Shown: in pieces, positions 50,912 through 59,977 of the stretch
Numbering within the stretch: the stretch's first letter is position 1
Layout: every line of letters begins with the position of its first letter
Assembly (NCBI GenBank): GCA_052161625.1
Contig: CP197412.1
Length of the DNA stretch: 64,000 nucleotides
Reading direction: 5' to 3' (one strand)
DNA from: JBKCUI01 sp052161625
GTDB lineage: Bacteria > Planctomycetota > Planctomycetia > Pirellulales > Pirellulaceae
Program-made: the position numbers and the translations under genes
Notes under the pieces: generated by a model
What the model saw: the letters and a program-made list of their open reading frames with translations, nothing else
The model's database searches: none
Told to the model about the DNA's origin: nothing

Positions 50912-50955
50912 AAGAACTAAGAACTAAGAACACCGTTCGGAGAACGGTTCCCCCC
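50908..50955 (+). promoter_or_regulatory. Leader of the bidomain oxidoreductase, shared with wecB
   Basis: Three CACTAAG/AACTAAG heptads, AACA, then the hairpin CCGTTC/GAACGG around GGA (50933-50947), then eight bases to the ATG. It matches the wecB leader (29629-29684) almost exactly apart from the three loop bases and the bases next to the ATG. Confidence 0.6.
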
Positions 50956-53112
50956 ATGCTGCAAGTCTTACAGAATCTCGGTAACGGACAGACGATGCTT
51001 GAAGAAGTTCCCGTGCCAGCGGTCTCCTCTGGCAAGCTTCTGATCCGCACAGAGTCGACACTTATCTCCGCAGGTACGGAGAAAATGCTGGTCGAGTTCG
51101 GGAAGGCGGGTTGGCTGGGGAAAGCCAAAGCGCAGCCTGAAAAGGTCAAACAAGTTCTCGATAAGATCCGAACCGATGGCTTGCTCCCCACCCTCGAAGC
51201 GGTCTTCACGAAACTTGGGGAACCGCTCCCTCTGGGATACTGCAACGCCGGGACCGTCGTCGATGTCGGCGCCGGGGTCACCGAATTCCAAATCGGCGAC
51301 CGCGTGGTCTCCAACGGACCGCACGCTGGCTTTGTCTCTGTCCCCAAAAACCTGTGCGCACGCATTCCCGAAGGCGTTCCTTCCGAAGAAGCCGCTTTCA
51401 CCGTTCTGGCCAGCATCGGCCTGCAAGGGATCCGTCTCGCCGCTCCCACTCTCGGTGAATCGATCGTTGTCTATGGCTTGGGATTGATCGGCCTGATCAC
51501 AGTCCAACTTCTTCGCGCCAATGGCTGCCATGTCATCGGGATCGATATCCACCCGGAACGCCTAAAACTGGCTCGCGACTTCGGGGCCGAAACAATCCAC
51601 GGCCTAGAGTGCAACGATGTCGGCGGCATGGTCCATCATCTCACGCAACAACGCGGGGCCGATGCGGTCTTGATCACCGCCTCGGCCAAATCGGACGACA
51701 TTGTCCGGCAGGCTGCCAAGGCTTGCCGCAAACGAGGTCGCATCGTTCTCGTCGGCGTCGTCGGGCTTCAACTGAACCGAAGCGATTTCTATGAGAAGGA
51801 ACTCTCCTTTCAAGTTTCCTGCTCCTACGGGCCAGGGCGTTACGACGCTTCGTATGAAGAGGCGGGAAACGACTATCCAATCGGATTCGTACGCTGGACC
51901 GAACAACGGAACTTCGAAGCCATCTTGCAGATGCTCGGTCGAGGGCAAATATCGTTCTCGAAACTCCTGACGCACCGATATCCGATCGACCAAGCGATCG
52001 CGGCCTACGAAACGATTCAAAAGAACCCAAACTCGCTCGGAGTTCTCCTTGAATTTCCCCAGGACACCCCTCGATCACAAACTCTGTCGATCGCGGCCGC
52101 GTCGACGACGCCATCCCCTCTCTCCACGGTAACCGCCGCAGTGACCGCCGCAGTCATCGGCGCAGGGAATTTCACACGCGCCACGCTACTGCCTGCGGTG
52201 AAAGGGCTACCGGTTCGATGGAAATATGTCGCAGGTCGCTCCACTCCTTCCGAAGTGCAACACACTGCCAAGAAGTTTGGGTTTGAGCGTGCCACTACCG
52301 ATCTCTCCGAAGTCTTATCGGATCCGGAAGTTCATTTGGTTTTCATCACCACAAATCACGACTCGCACGCCCAACTCATCTGCCGCGCGCTGGAAGCTGG
52401 CAAGCATGTCTTCGTCGAGAAACCGCTGGCCATAAACCGTGAGCAACTTGACCAAGTCATCGCATCGGCGAACAGCGCTGCCTCGTGCAAGCTTATCGTG
52501 GGGTTCAACCGTCGCTTTAGTCCGCACACACTCCGTTGCAAAGAGCTTCTTCGGGGACGGACCGGTCCGGTCGCCATGCAGATCATGATCAATGCAGGGA
52601 GTATCCCTGCGAACCATTGGGTTCACGATCCCCTGGTTGGTGGCGGGCGGATTATCGGAGAAGCGTGCCACTTCCTTGACTGGATGAGTTACATCACCGA
52701 CAGCGACATAAAAAGCGTCAGTGCGTCGCAGCTGGCAGGTGGTGAAGCGATTCACGAAGACAAGATGACTATCAACGTGACCTTGGCCGACGGCAGCATC
52801 GGCAACCTCTGCTACTTCGCCAATGGTAGCAAAGCCTATCCCAAGGAAACCTACCGAGTCTTTTCCGATGATCGAGTTCTGGAGATCGACAACTTTCGAG
52901 TCACCCATGGGTATGGGTTCAAGGGATTCCGAAGGTTTAAAACGACCCGGCAGGAGAAGGGGCATAAAGAGCAATTCGCAAGCGTGGTTCAGGCATTACA
53001 AGGTAAAAGGGCGTTCGAAAGCAATTTAAGTCGTTACATCAATACGACGCTAGCATCGTTCGCCGCCGTCGAGTCCGCCGCAACCGATACCACCATCACG
53101 CACCTTGCGTGA
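50956..53112 (+). CDS. Bidomain oxidoreductase (MDR dehydrogenase + Gfo/Idh/MocA)
   Basis: The 718-residue product has an alcohol-dehydrogenase-like half (about 1-360: GYCNAGTVVDVGAGV, VVYGLGLIGLITVQLL, GRIVLVGVVGL) and a Gfo/Idh/MocA half (about 395-715: AAVIGAGNFTRATLLPA, GKHVFVEKPLAI). In other bacteria this fusion travels with a heparinase-II/III-like protein and a WbuB-like glycosyltransferase in surface-glycan clusters, the same order seen here. The exact reaction is not established. Confidence 0.9.
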   Translation: MLQVLQNLGNGQTMLEEVPVPAVSSGKLLIRTESTLISAGTEKMLVEFGKAGWLGKAKAQPEKVKQVLDKIRTDGLLPTLEAVFTKLGEPLPLGYCNAGTVVDVGAGVTEFQIGDRVVSNGPHAGFVSVPKNLCARIPEGVPSEEAAFTVLASIGLQGIRLAAPTLGESIVVYGLGLIGLITVQLLRANGCHVIGIDIHPERLKLARDFGAETIHGLECNDVGGMVHHLTQQRGADAVLITASAKSDDIVRQAAKACRKRGRIVLVGVVGLQLNRSDFYEKELSFQVSCSYGPGRYDASYEEAGNDYPIGFVRWTEQRNFEAILQMLGRGQISFSKLLTHRYPIDQAIAAYETIQKNPNSLGVLLEFPQDTPRSQTLSIAAASTTPSPLSTVTAAVTAAVIGAGNFTRATLLPAVKGLPVRWKYVAGRSTPSEVQHTAKKFGFERATTDLSEVLSDPEVHLVFITTNHDSHAQLICRALEAGKHVFVEKPLAINREQLDQVIASANSAASCKLIVGFNRRFSPHTLRCKELLRGRTGPVAMQIMINAGSIPANHWVHDPLVGGGRIIGEACHFLDWMSYITDSDIKSVSASQLAGGEAIHEDKMTINVTLADGSIGNLCYFANGSKAYPKETYRVFSDDRVLEIDNFRVTHGYGFKGFRRFKTTRQEKGHKEQFASVVQALQGKRAFESNLSRYINTTLASFAAVESAATDTTITHLA

Positions 53113-53180
53113 GTGAGCAGGAACGGTCGAGGACGAGCCGTTCGACATTGGCCAACAGTCGAGACGCCGGCTCGACAATC

Positions 53181-53453
53181 GATCCTGAAAGGATCAAAGC
53201 TTGTAGCCGGGGGTTGAGCGCGAGCGATACCCCCGGTCCCCCCCACCCCTTCTTCTATCCCGAAGGGATTAAAGCGATGCGATGGCTTGATCGAGATTGG
53301 TGTTCCTCCTTGCGATAGAACGCATCTCGATTAGCAACACGAAGATGTTCAGGCGTGCGGCTTGCATCCCGTCGGGATGCTCAATCCATGGGAATCCACC
53401 GGGGGTATCGCATACGCTCAACCCCCGGCTAATGGCTATAGTCCTTTCAGGAC
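53181..53453. repeat. Nested palindromic element P, copy 5
   Basis: Full-length form, GATCCT/AGGATC at 53181-53195 to GTCCTTTCAGGAC at 53441-53453. It is followed by a GATCTGTTG palindrome around TCCT (53481-53502) and then copy 6 in direct orientation. Confidence 0.9.
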
Positions 53454-53510
53454 AAGAACAGGAAAACGTTCGACAATGTCGATCTGTTGTCCTCAACAGA
53501 TCCCTCTGTC

Positions 53511-53784
53511 GATCCTGAAAGGATCAAAGCTTGTAGCCGGGGGTTGAGCGCGAGCGATACCCCCGGTCCCCCCCACCCCTTCTTCTATCCCGAAGGGATT
53601 AAAGCAATGCGATGGCTTAATCGAGATTGGTGTTCCTGCTTGCAATAGAACGCATCTCGATTAACAACACGAAGATGTTCAGGCGTGCGGCTGGCATCCC
53701 GTCGGGATGCTCAATCCATGGGGAATCCACCGGGGGTATCGCATACGCTCAACCCCCGGCTAATGGCTATAGTCCTTTCAGGAC
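53511..53784. repeat. Nested palindromic element P, copy 6
   Basis: Direct tandem partner of copy 5, 330 bases downstream and nearly identical. It is followed by an AACCGTC/GGTT hairpin near 53790 and the next C-rich array. Confidence 0.9.
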
Positions 53785-53816
53785 AAAAGAAACCGTCGAA
53801 ACGCCGGTTCTACATT

Positions 53817-53985
53817 GCTCCACGCTCCACGCCCCACGCCCCACGCCCCACGCCCCACGCCCCACGCCCCACGCCCCACGCCCCACGCCCCTCGCCACTC
53901 GCCACTCGCCACTCGCCACTCGCCACTCGCTACTCGCCACTCGCTACTCGCTACTCGCTACTCGCTACTCGCTACTTTTCTTTCG
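53817..53985 (+). repeat. C-rich heptad array before the WbuB-like gene
   Basis: About 24 units in order CTCCACG, CCCCACG, CCCCTCG, CCACTCG and CTACTCG, all in one phase. It ends about 20 bases before the glycosyltransferase start. Confidence 0.92.
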
Positions 53986-54005
53986 CCACTTGTTGATTGA
54001 GCAAG

Positions 54006-55223
54006 ATGCACGTTTTGTATTTCCATCAGTATTTTTCGACTCGACAAGGCAGCACGGGGACTCGATCTTACGAGATGGCGCAAAAGCTGCTCCAACGCGG
54101 TCATTCGGTCACCATGGTCTGCGCTAGCTATGGCGCTGCCAATACGGGACTGACCGCCCCCTTCCAGCGTGGGCGTCGGGAAGGGACAGTCGATGGCATC
54201 CATGTGATTGAACTGGAATTGCCCATTTCCAATCGAGATAGCCTTCTCAAACGAACTTGGACATTTCTCAAATACTCGATTCGCAGCTCTTGGATCGCGC
54301 TCACGACGAAATGCGATGTTGTCTTCGCCACTTCCACCCCCTTAACAGCGGCGATCCCGGGGCTGATGGCTAGCTGGTTTCGTTGGCGACCTTTTGTGTT
54401 CGAAGTGCGTGACCTCTGGCCGGAGCTTCCCAAAGCGATGGGGGTGATCAAAAACCCGATCATCCTCTTCCTCATGGCCGTTCTCGAGAAGCGAGCCTAT
54501 CGAGCCTCGCAGCGGTGCATCGGGCTTGCTCCGGGAATCGTCGATGGCATCGCCAAGCACATTCCTCGCGAGCGAATTGCCTTGGTCCCGAACGGCTGCG
54601 ACCTGGAATTCTTTGATCCGGAGAAGAACCAACCTTGGCGACCCGATTCGATCGCACCAAATGAATTCGTTGCGATCTTTGCGGGAACACACGGCCCCGC
54701 CAACGGACTCGATGCGGTACTCGATGCAGGAAAAGTGCTCCTGCAACGAGGACGAAACGATATCAAGCTCTTGCTAGTCGGGGATGGGAAGACCAAAGAT
54801 CGACTGATCCGTCGAGCTAACGAAGAGAACATCACCAATGTCGTGTTCCATGCCAATGTTCGCAAGGAGCTAGTACCGGGCCTTTTGCGGGGCGCGGATG
54901 TGGGGATGCAGATCCTCGCGAACGTACCCGCGTTTTACTATGGCACCTCGCCGAACAAGTTCTTCGATTACTTGGCCGCAGGGGTTCCAGTCCTTAACAA
55001 TTACCCAGGCTGGGTCGCCGACTTGGTACAGACGAATCAGTGTGGCAAAGCGATACCGCCGGACGATCCCGATGCATTCGCCGACGCTCTTTGTTGGATG
55101 GCGGACAACCGGGATGCGTGCCAAGCCATGGGACTTGCCTCCAGAGCCCTGGCGATGCGCGAGTTCAATCGCGACCGACTCTCCGACGCCTTCGTCGACG
55201 TCCTCGAACAAGCCGCAAAGTAG
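54006..55223 (+). CDS. Glycosyltransferase family 4, WbuB-like
   Basis: The 405-residue product has FHQYFSTRQGSTGTRSYEMA, FVFEVRDLWPELP, LVPNGCDLEFF and GTSPNKFFDYLAAGVPVL, characteristic of WbuB/colanic-acid-type GT4 enzymes that use UDP-sugars such as L-FucNAc. The ATG at 54006 is preferred over the TTG at 53997. It belongs to the bidomain-oxidoreductase/heparinase module. Confidence 0.9.
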   Translation: MHVLYFHQYFSTRQGSTGTRSYEMAQKLLQRGHSVTMVCASYGAANTGLTAPFQRGRREGTVDGIHVIELELPISNRDSLLKRTWTFLKYSIRSSWIALTTKCDVVFATSTPLTAAIPGLMASWFRWRPFVFEVRDLWPELPKAMGVIKNPIILFLMAVLEKRAYRASQRCIGLAPGIVDGIAKHIPRERIALVPNGCDLEFFDPEKNQPWRPDSIAPNEFVAIFAGTHGPANGLDAVLDAGKVLLQRGRNDIKLLLVGDGKTKDRLIRRANEENITNVVFHANVRKELVPGLLRGADVGMQILANVPAFYYGTSPNKFFDYLAAGVPVLNNYPGWVADLVQTNQCGKAIPPDDPDAFADALCWMADNRDACQAMGLASRALAMREFNRDRLSDAFVDVLEQAAK

Positions 55224-55226
55224 TCA

Positions 55227-55241
55227 CCGTTTGGAAAACGG
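55227..55241 (+). promoter_or_regulatory. Start-proximal hairpin before the heparinase-like gene
   Basis: CCGTTT/AAACGG around GGA, three bases after the preceding stop and ten before the ATG at 55252. It matches the position of the hairpins before wecB and the bidomain gene. Function is inferred. Confidence 0.5.
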
Positions 55242-55251
55242 CTAAGACTTG

Positions 55252-57297
55252 ATGAATCCTCTGATTCAAGCTTATTGGATTGCAAAAGGGGTCGGCTGGG
55301 ACAATGTCCCTCGCCGGCTCGTGCAATCGTTTGCACTCCGCTCCGGTCGCTTGATCCGGAGCCAAAGCCCAAGCCTCTATGCTTCGGAGCGATGCCCGCT
55401 CGCATCGCTTTCACCCTCCGACCGGTTATCGCAATGGCACCAACGTAGCGAACGCTTTTTTCTGATGCCCCATTCGGAATCGCTTCGTGCGATCGTTCCG
55501 CAGAGCATTTGGGATGAACAAGTCGTTGCACCCATCCACTCCGCCTTGGCCGGACACTATCCCATGTTCAGTCACTGGACCTCCTCCGTTGGCTGGCCAC
55601 CGAATTTCAATCGCGATGCGACCAACCAGATCGATTGGCCCGTCGGTCCCTTGTGGCCGCGCACAACGCGATCGGGAGGTGAGCGGGATGATATCAAGCT
55701 GGTTTGGGAGCCCTCTCGGTTAACGCTTCTCTATTCCTTAACGCGCGCGTATCGATACGATGGGGACGAAGCGTTTGCGGAAGCCGCTTGGACGTTGATC
55801 GAAGCCTGGATCGAGCAGAACCCGGTGAATCAAACGGTGGCTTGGGGGTGCGGCCAAGAAGTCGCGTTTCGCCTGATGGCTGTGCTTTTCAGCGTTATGG
55901 CCGTATTGGAGAGTCCTGCCACCACCCCAGAAAGACTAAAGAAAGTGGACCTGCTGGCTTGGCAGTCGGCGAAACGGATCGCGTCCAATATCAACTACGC
56001 GATCAGTCAAGAGAACAATCATGCGTTGAGCGAAGCGGTCGGCCTTTGGACGGTCGGGCTTTTGTTCCCCGAACTTCCCGAATCCGCTCGATGGCGACGC
56101 CAAGGCAAGACGACTCTGGAATCGGAAATCTCCCGGCAGATTTACGAGGACGGATCGTACGTGCAGCATTCGATGTCCTACCATCGCGTCATGCTCGATG
56201 ACATGCTGTGGGCGATTCGACTTGGGGAAATTCATAACGATCCTCTTTGTCGTGAAACCATCGAGCGCGTTGGCTGCGCTATCCGATGGCTGGATCGGTT
56301 TGTGGACGATTCAACGGGCAGGGTCCCTAACCTCGGCTCGAACGATGGTGCGAATGTCCTGCCTCTATCCTGCAGCGACTACCTCGATTATCGCCCTGTG
56401 CTCTTGGCCGGTTCCACTCTGCTTGGCATTCCTGTACGCGATCGAGAGTACGGGCAGGCACGGGAGAAGTCAGTTTGGTTGGCCGGTGAGACCGCGATGA
56501 AGGCGAAACGATCAGAGACACTTTCGGCTGAGGAACTTGTCTGGGATGCACCCTTGGGAGGTTATGCCATCCTGCGTCATGAGCATGGCTATATGCTTCT
56601 CAAGGGCTCGAAGTACCGAGACAGGCCGGGTCAATGCGACATGCAGCATGTCGATTTATGGCACGAACATGAGAACATCCTGCGCGATGCCGGTAGCTAC
56701 TATTACTACCATCGTGACCCTCTGTGGAAGAAGCTCTTTTACTCCGTCGCGTCGCACAATAGCGTGCAACAAGCATCGCAGGAGCAGATGACCAAAGGCC
56801 CGAATTTTCTATGGTTCCACTGGCCTACGGTGGAAGAACGGATCATTCGCCCGACCCAATTAAGGCTTACCGTTCGCTACAACACGCAGGCTCCCTATCG
56901 ACATCAACGCCAAATTGATCGAGACGGTTCGCGCTACATCATCCGCGACTCGATTCAATTGCTGGGTGTCCAATCACAGGTTGGTCAATCAAGAAATGGG
57001 CGATCACTGGGTGGAAAGAACCGAGAAAACGATTGTGTCTGCCGTTGGCGTCTCAGTCCCAATCTGAACTGGCAGTTAAACGACAATCAGCTGATAGGGG
57101 TGAAGGATCAACGAACGCTTTGCCGCATTCAGTTTTCAAGCTCGTACCGCATCGACACGCAGATTGTCGAAGGATGGGAATCCCTCTATTATGGGAGCAA
57201 ATCGAAGCTGCCGGTCGCGGAAGTTCGATTTCAGGTCGGCGACTTAGAAACACGTATTGAATGCTGCAATGATGCCCCACGCTCAAATCCTTCATAA
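55252..57297 (+). CDS. Heparinase II/III-family protein
   Basis: The 681-residue product has an alpha/alpha-toroid half (QVVAPIHSALAGHYPMF, SQENNHALSEAVGLW, YEDGSYVQHSMSYHRVMLDD) and a C-terminal beta-sheet half (GGYAILRHEHGYMLLKG, CDMQHVDLWHEHENIL). These resemble polysaccharide lyases but in glycan-export clusters may process the nascent chain. No signal peptide is visible, so a cytoplasmic role is possible. The ATG at 55252 is preferred to the TTG at 55249. Confidence 0.88.
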   Translation: MNPLIQAYWIAKGVGWDNVPRRLVQSFALRSGRLIRSQSPSLYASERCPLASLSPSDRLSQWHQRSERFFLMPHSESLRAIVPQSIWDEQVVAPIHSALAGHYPMFSHWTSSVGWPPNFNRDATNQIDWPVGPLWPRTTRSGGERDDIKLVWEPSRLTLLYSLTRAYRYDGDEAFAEAAWTLIEAWIEQNPVNQTVAWGCGQEVAFRLMAVLFSVMAVLESPATTPERLKKVDLLAWQSAKRIASNINYAISQENNHALSEAVGLWTVGLLFPELPESARWRRQGKTTLESEISRQIYEDGSYVQHSMSYHRVMLDDMLWAIRLGEIHNDPLCRETIERVGCAIRWLDRFVDDSTGRVPNLGSNDGANVLPLSCSDYLDYRPVLLAGSTLLGIPVRDREYGQAREKSVWLAGETAMKAKRSETLSAEELVWDAPLGGYAILRHEHGYMLLKGSKYRDRPGQCDMQHVDLWHEHENILRDAGSYYYYHRDPLWKKLFYSVASHNSVQQASQEQMTKGPNFLWFHWPTVEERIIRPTQLRLTVRYNTQAPYRHQRQIDRDGSRYIIRDSIQLLGVQSQVGQSRNGRSLGGKNRENDCVCRWRLSPNLNWQLNDNQLIGVKDQRTLCRIQFSSSYRIDTQIVEGWESLYYGSKSKLPVAEVRFQVGDLETRIECCNDAPRSNPS

Positions 57298-57502
57298 CAA
57301 GATCAACGAAGTGCTGGAGGAGTCCGGGAGGGCAAGGGTGGCAGAACTGACGCCGGTCGCACGACTCAAGCAAGATCTAGACTTGGACTCCCTCGATCTG
57401 GCAGTCCTCACCGTGAAAATCGAGGCCGATACAGGAATCGACGTCTTTGCAGATGGTCTCGTCGAAACCGTCGGAGAGATACTTGCGAAAATGCAACGCT
57501 GA
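57269..57502 (+). CDS. Acyl carrier protein
   Basis: The 77-residue product carries the phosphopantetheine site in LKQDLDLDSLDLAVL (Ser41) and a typical ACP helical pattern. It overlaps the heparinase end by 29 bases, and its own end overlaps the ligase start. Of ATGs at 57269 and 57272 the first is listed. It is a dedicated ACP rather than the housekeeping fatty-acid ACP, judging by position. Confidence 0.88.
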   Translation: MMPHAQILHNKINEVLEESGRARVAELTPVARLKQDLDLDSLDLAVLTVKIEADTGIDVFADGLVETVGEILAKMQR

Positions 57503-58829
57503 TCGCCCCTTCCTCGTCGATCATCAAAGGGGCGGCGAGCCATGGGGTCCCACGATCTGGACCTACCGGGATTTGCTGACCGATCTGGCTGCGATGGGTC
57601 GGCCGGCCAGTGCGGTTCAGCCGGCCAGTCTGGATCAGCCAGTGCCTGGCGGGTGTTCCACTGAGCTTGAGCGGTCAGCCAGCGGGGAGGGGGAATGCCG
57701 TTCTGAGAACGGTTCCTACAGGGACGGTTATCACTTTCTTGTACGGGTGATTGCGAATTTACTTCGCAATCGGGATTGCGATTTGCGCGGTCCCTTGGCC
57801 CCCTCTCTTTCTTCGGACGTGGGGCATGCGGACCTAACGTTCTTGTCTCCTGATGGCACCTTCGACGGCGAAGCTCTCGCGGCACGGATCCTGACGTCGG
57901 CAAGCCAGATCGTCCTCTCGACCTCGGGGACCACCGGGGACCCGAAGCCAATCCGTCAATCGATGGGGAATATCTCACGCGTTGTCCAAATCGCCCCCAA
58001 ACATGCGAGCGATGTCTGGGGACTCGCTTACCAACCGACGAAGATCGCGGGTTTGCAAGTTCTGCTCCAAGCGCTTTGCAACGGGAATACGCTGGTGAAT
58101 TTGGTCGGTCTACCCGCCCCGGTTGCTCGCGATCGCATTCGTTCATTCAACGTGACGCACTTGAGCGCCACACCTACTTACTTTCGTCTGCTCGCCTCTG
58201 ATACAGAACCGTTTCCGCTCGTTCAAGCCGTGACGGTGGGAGGGGAAGTGTCCGACGCGCCGCTTCGAGCTCGCCTAGGGCAACTCTTTTCCAACGCGAG
58301 ATTTCGAAACGTTTACGCCTCAAGTGAGTTGGGGACCCTTCTCCACTCCAATGGCGACACCTTCCTCGTTCCCAATTCGCTTCGAGACCTTGTTCGCATC
58401 CAAGAGGAACGACTTTGGGTTCACCAAGACCTTTTGGCTGAGAATATTCGCTCCCAATGTGTCGATGGATTTTGGGATTCTGGGGACTCCGTGGAAGTCC
58501 TATCGAGTGAGCCGCTTGAACTGCGCATCACAGGCCGGCGATCGGATTGGATCAATGTCGGAGGGTTGAAGGTCAACCCGCATGAGGTGGAAACGGCTCT
58601 CTGTTCTCTCCCCGGAGTGCTCGATGCTCGGGTTTACGGCGTCCCGAATTCGGTCACGGGGAGCTTGGTCGCGGCCGAACTATCGATCGAACCCTCCTCC
58701 TCGCTCCGCGTCGCCGATGTCCGCGGGTTCCTGCAAGGGATTCTCCCACCGCATGCGATCCCCCGCGTGATAAGCTTCCGCGAAGGGTTGGGAGTTTCAC
58801 AATCGGGGAAGAAGGAGCGTCGCAGTTGA
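57453..58829 (+). CDS. AMP-dependent acyl-ACP/CoA ligase-like enzyme
   Basis: The 458-residue product has the adenylation motifs IVLSTSGTTGDPKPIRQS and FWDSGDSVEVL, then GRRSDWINVGGLKVNPHEVE. It would activate a short acyl acid onto the neighbouring ACP. ATG 57453 overlaps the ACP gene by 50 bases; TTG 57483 with GGAGAG upstream is an alternative start. Residues about 49-91 (SASGEGECRSENGSY and before) look like an insertion and include the translated interspersed hairpin CCGTTC/GAACGG around TGA (57698-57712). Confidence 0.85.
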   Translation: MVSSKPSERYLRKCNADRPFLVDHQRGGEPWGPTIWTYRDLLTDLAAMGRPASAVQPASLDQPVPGGCSTELERSASGEGECRSENGSYRDGYHFLVRVIANLLRNRDCDLRGPLAPSLSSDVGHADLTFLSPDGTFDGEALAARILTSASQIVLSTSGTTGDPKPIRQSMGNISRVVQIAPKHASDVWGLAYQPTKIAGLQVLLQALCNGNTLVNLVGLPAPVARDRIRSFNVTHLSATPTYFRLLASDTEPFPLVQAVTVGGEVSDAPLRARLGQLFSNARFRNVYASSELGTLLHSNGDTFLVPNSLRDLVRIQEERLWVHQDLLAENIRSQCVDGFWDSGDSVEVLSSEPLELRITGRRSDWINVGGLKVNPHEVETALCSLPGVLDARVYGVPNSVTGSLVAAELSIEPSSSLRVADVRGFLQGILPPHAIPRVISFREGLGVSQSGKKERRS

Positions 58830-59572
58830 ACATTTTACTAACCGGGGGAACACGAGGGCTTGGGCGCTCGATCGCCCAATCGCTGCTTCAACGGGGGGAC
58901 CATGTGTGGATCCTAGCCCGCGATTCGGAGTCCGCGGCCCGGGATTGGCCGGCAGATTGGCCCGCGGAGTGCGAGCCGACTTGGCGGGCGCAAATGCACT
59001 GGGTCCAAGCCGATTTATCGGACACTGCAGGGCTGAAAGCCGCGCTAACGCAAAGGATTGATGGCAAAGCGATCCCCTTCGATGGCTTGGTCAACAACGC
59101 GGCCATCGCCTACGACGATCTAGTGACGAATCTATCGATGGACGAACTTGAGAACAGCTTTCAAGTCAATGTCTTTGCACCGATGGAGCTAACCCGTTTT
59201 GTCATACGTAACATGCTGTTGCACCGACGTGGCGGTTCCTTGGTCCACATCAGTTCCATATGCAGTCGGACCGGGTACAAGGGCTTAGCCATGTATGGAG
59301 CGACGAAGGGGGCGATGGAAGCTTTTTCAAAGGGGGTTGCACGTGAGTGGGGGAGCAAGGGGATACGGAGCAACTGCGTGTTACCGGGATTCATGGAGAC
59401 CGACATGTCGGGAGGGTTATCCGTCGAGCAGCGAGAGAAGATTTACCAGCGCACCTCGTTGCGGCAGCCGACTTCCCTATCGAGTGTCGCCTCGACGGTT
59501 TGTTTCTTGTTGAGCGACGCCAGTCAATCCATCACAGGCCAAGACCTCATCATCGACGCAGGAAGTTTGTAA
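58826..59572 (+). CDS. Short-chain dehydrogenase/reductase (FabG-like)
   Basis: The 248-residue product shows LLTGGTRGLGRSIA (NADP binding), VNNAAIAYDD, HISSICSRTGYKGLAMYGATKG (Ser, Tyr and Lys) and a FabG-like C-terminus (GQDLIIDAG). The start is TTG, overlapping the ligase stop, with AAGGAG eight bases upstream. After the second beta strand there is a DWPADWPAE tandem that other SDRs lack. With the ACP and ligase it forms a cassette that could make a 3-hydroxyacyl group. Confidence 0.88.
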   Translation: MNILLTGGTRGLGRSIAQSLLQRGDHVWILARDSESAARDWPADWPAECEPTWRAQMHWVQADLSDTAGLKAALTQRIDGKAIPFDGLVNNAAIAYDDLVTNLSMDELENSFQVNVFAPMELTRFVIRNMLLHRRGGSLVHISSICSRTGYKGLAMYGATKGAMEAFSKGVAREWGSKGIRSNCVLPGFMETDMSGGLSVEQREKIYQRTSLRQPTSLSSVASTVCFLLSDASQSITGQDLIIDAGSL

Positions 59573-59576
59573 GTGG

Positions 59577-59672
59577 CATGGAGCATGGAGCATGGAGCAT
59601 GGAGCAAGGAGCAAGGAGCAAGGAGCATGGAGCATGGAGCGAGTAGCGAGGGGCGAGGGGCGAGGGGCGAGG
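59577..59672 (+). repeat. G-rich heptad array after the SDR gene
   Basis: About 13 units: GCATGGA, GCAAGGA, GCATGGA, then CGAGTAG and CGAGGGG. It begins just after the stop codon and runs into the alternative 5' end of element P. Confidence 0.88.
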
Positions 59673-59729
59673 TTTCAACCGAATCGCTTTGCGGCGCCAA
59701 AGGAATGCCGAAGGTATAGCAGCTTGTAG

Positions 59730-59977
59730 CCGGGGGTTGAGCGCGAGCGATACCCCCGGTCCCCCCCACCCCTTCTTCTATCCCGAAGGGATTAAAGCAA
59801 TGCGATGGCTTAATCGAGATTGGTATTCCTGCTTGCAATAGAACGCATCTCGATTAACAACACGAAGATGCTCAGGCGTGCGGCTGGCATCCCGTCGGGA
59901 TGCTCAATTCTTGGGGAATCCACCGGGGGTATCGCATACGCTCAACCCCCGGCTAATGGCTCGAGTCCTTTCAGGAC
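59730..59977. repeat. Nested palindromic element P, copy 7
   Basis: Shares the alternative 5' end (about 59672-59729) with copy 3, then CCGGGGGT/ACCCCCGG at 59730-59759 through GTCCTTTCAGGAC at 59965-59977. Palindromes around TCCT/AGGA follow at 60005-60026 (GATCTGTTG arms) and 60122-60143 (GAACGGTCG arms). Confidence 0.9.
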
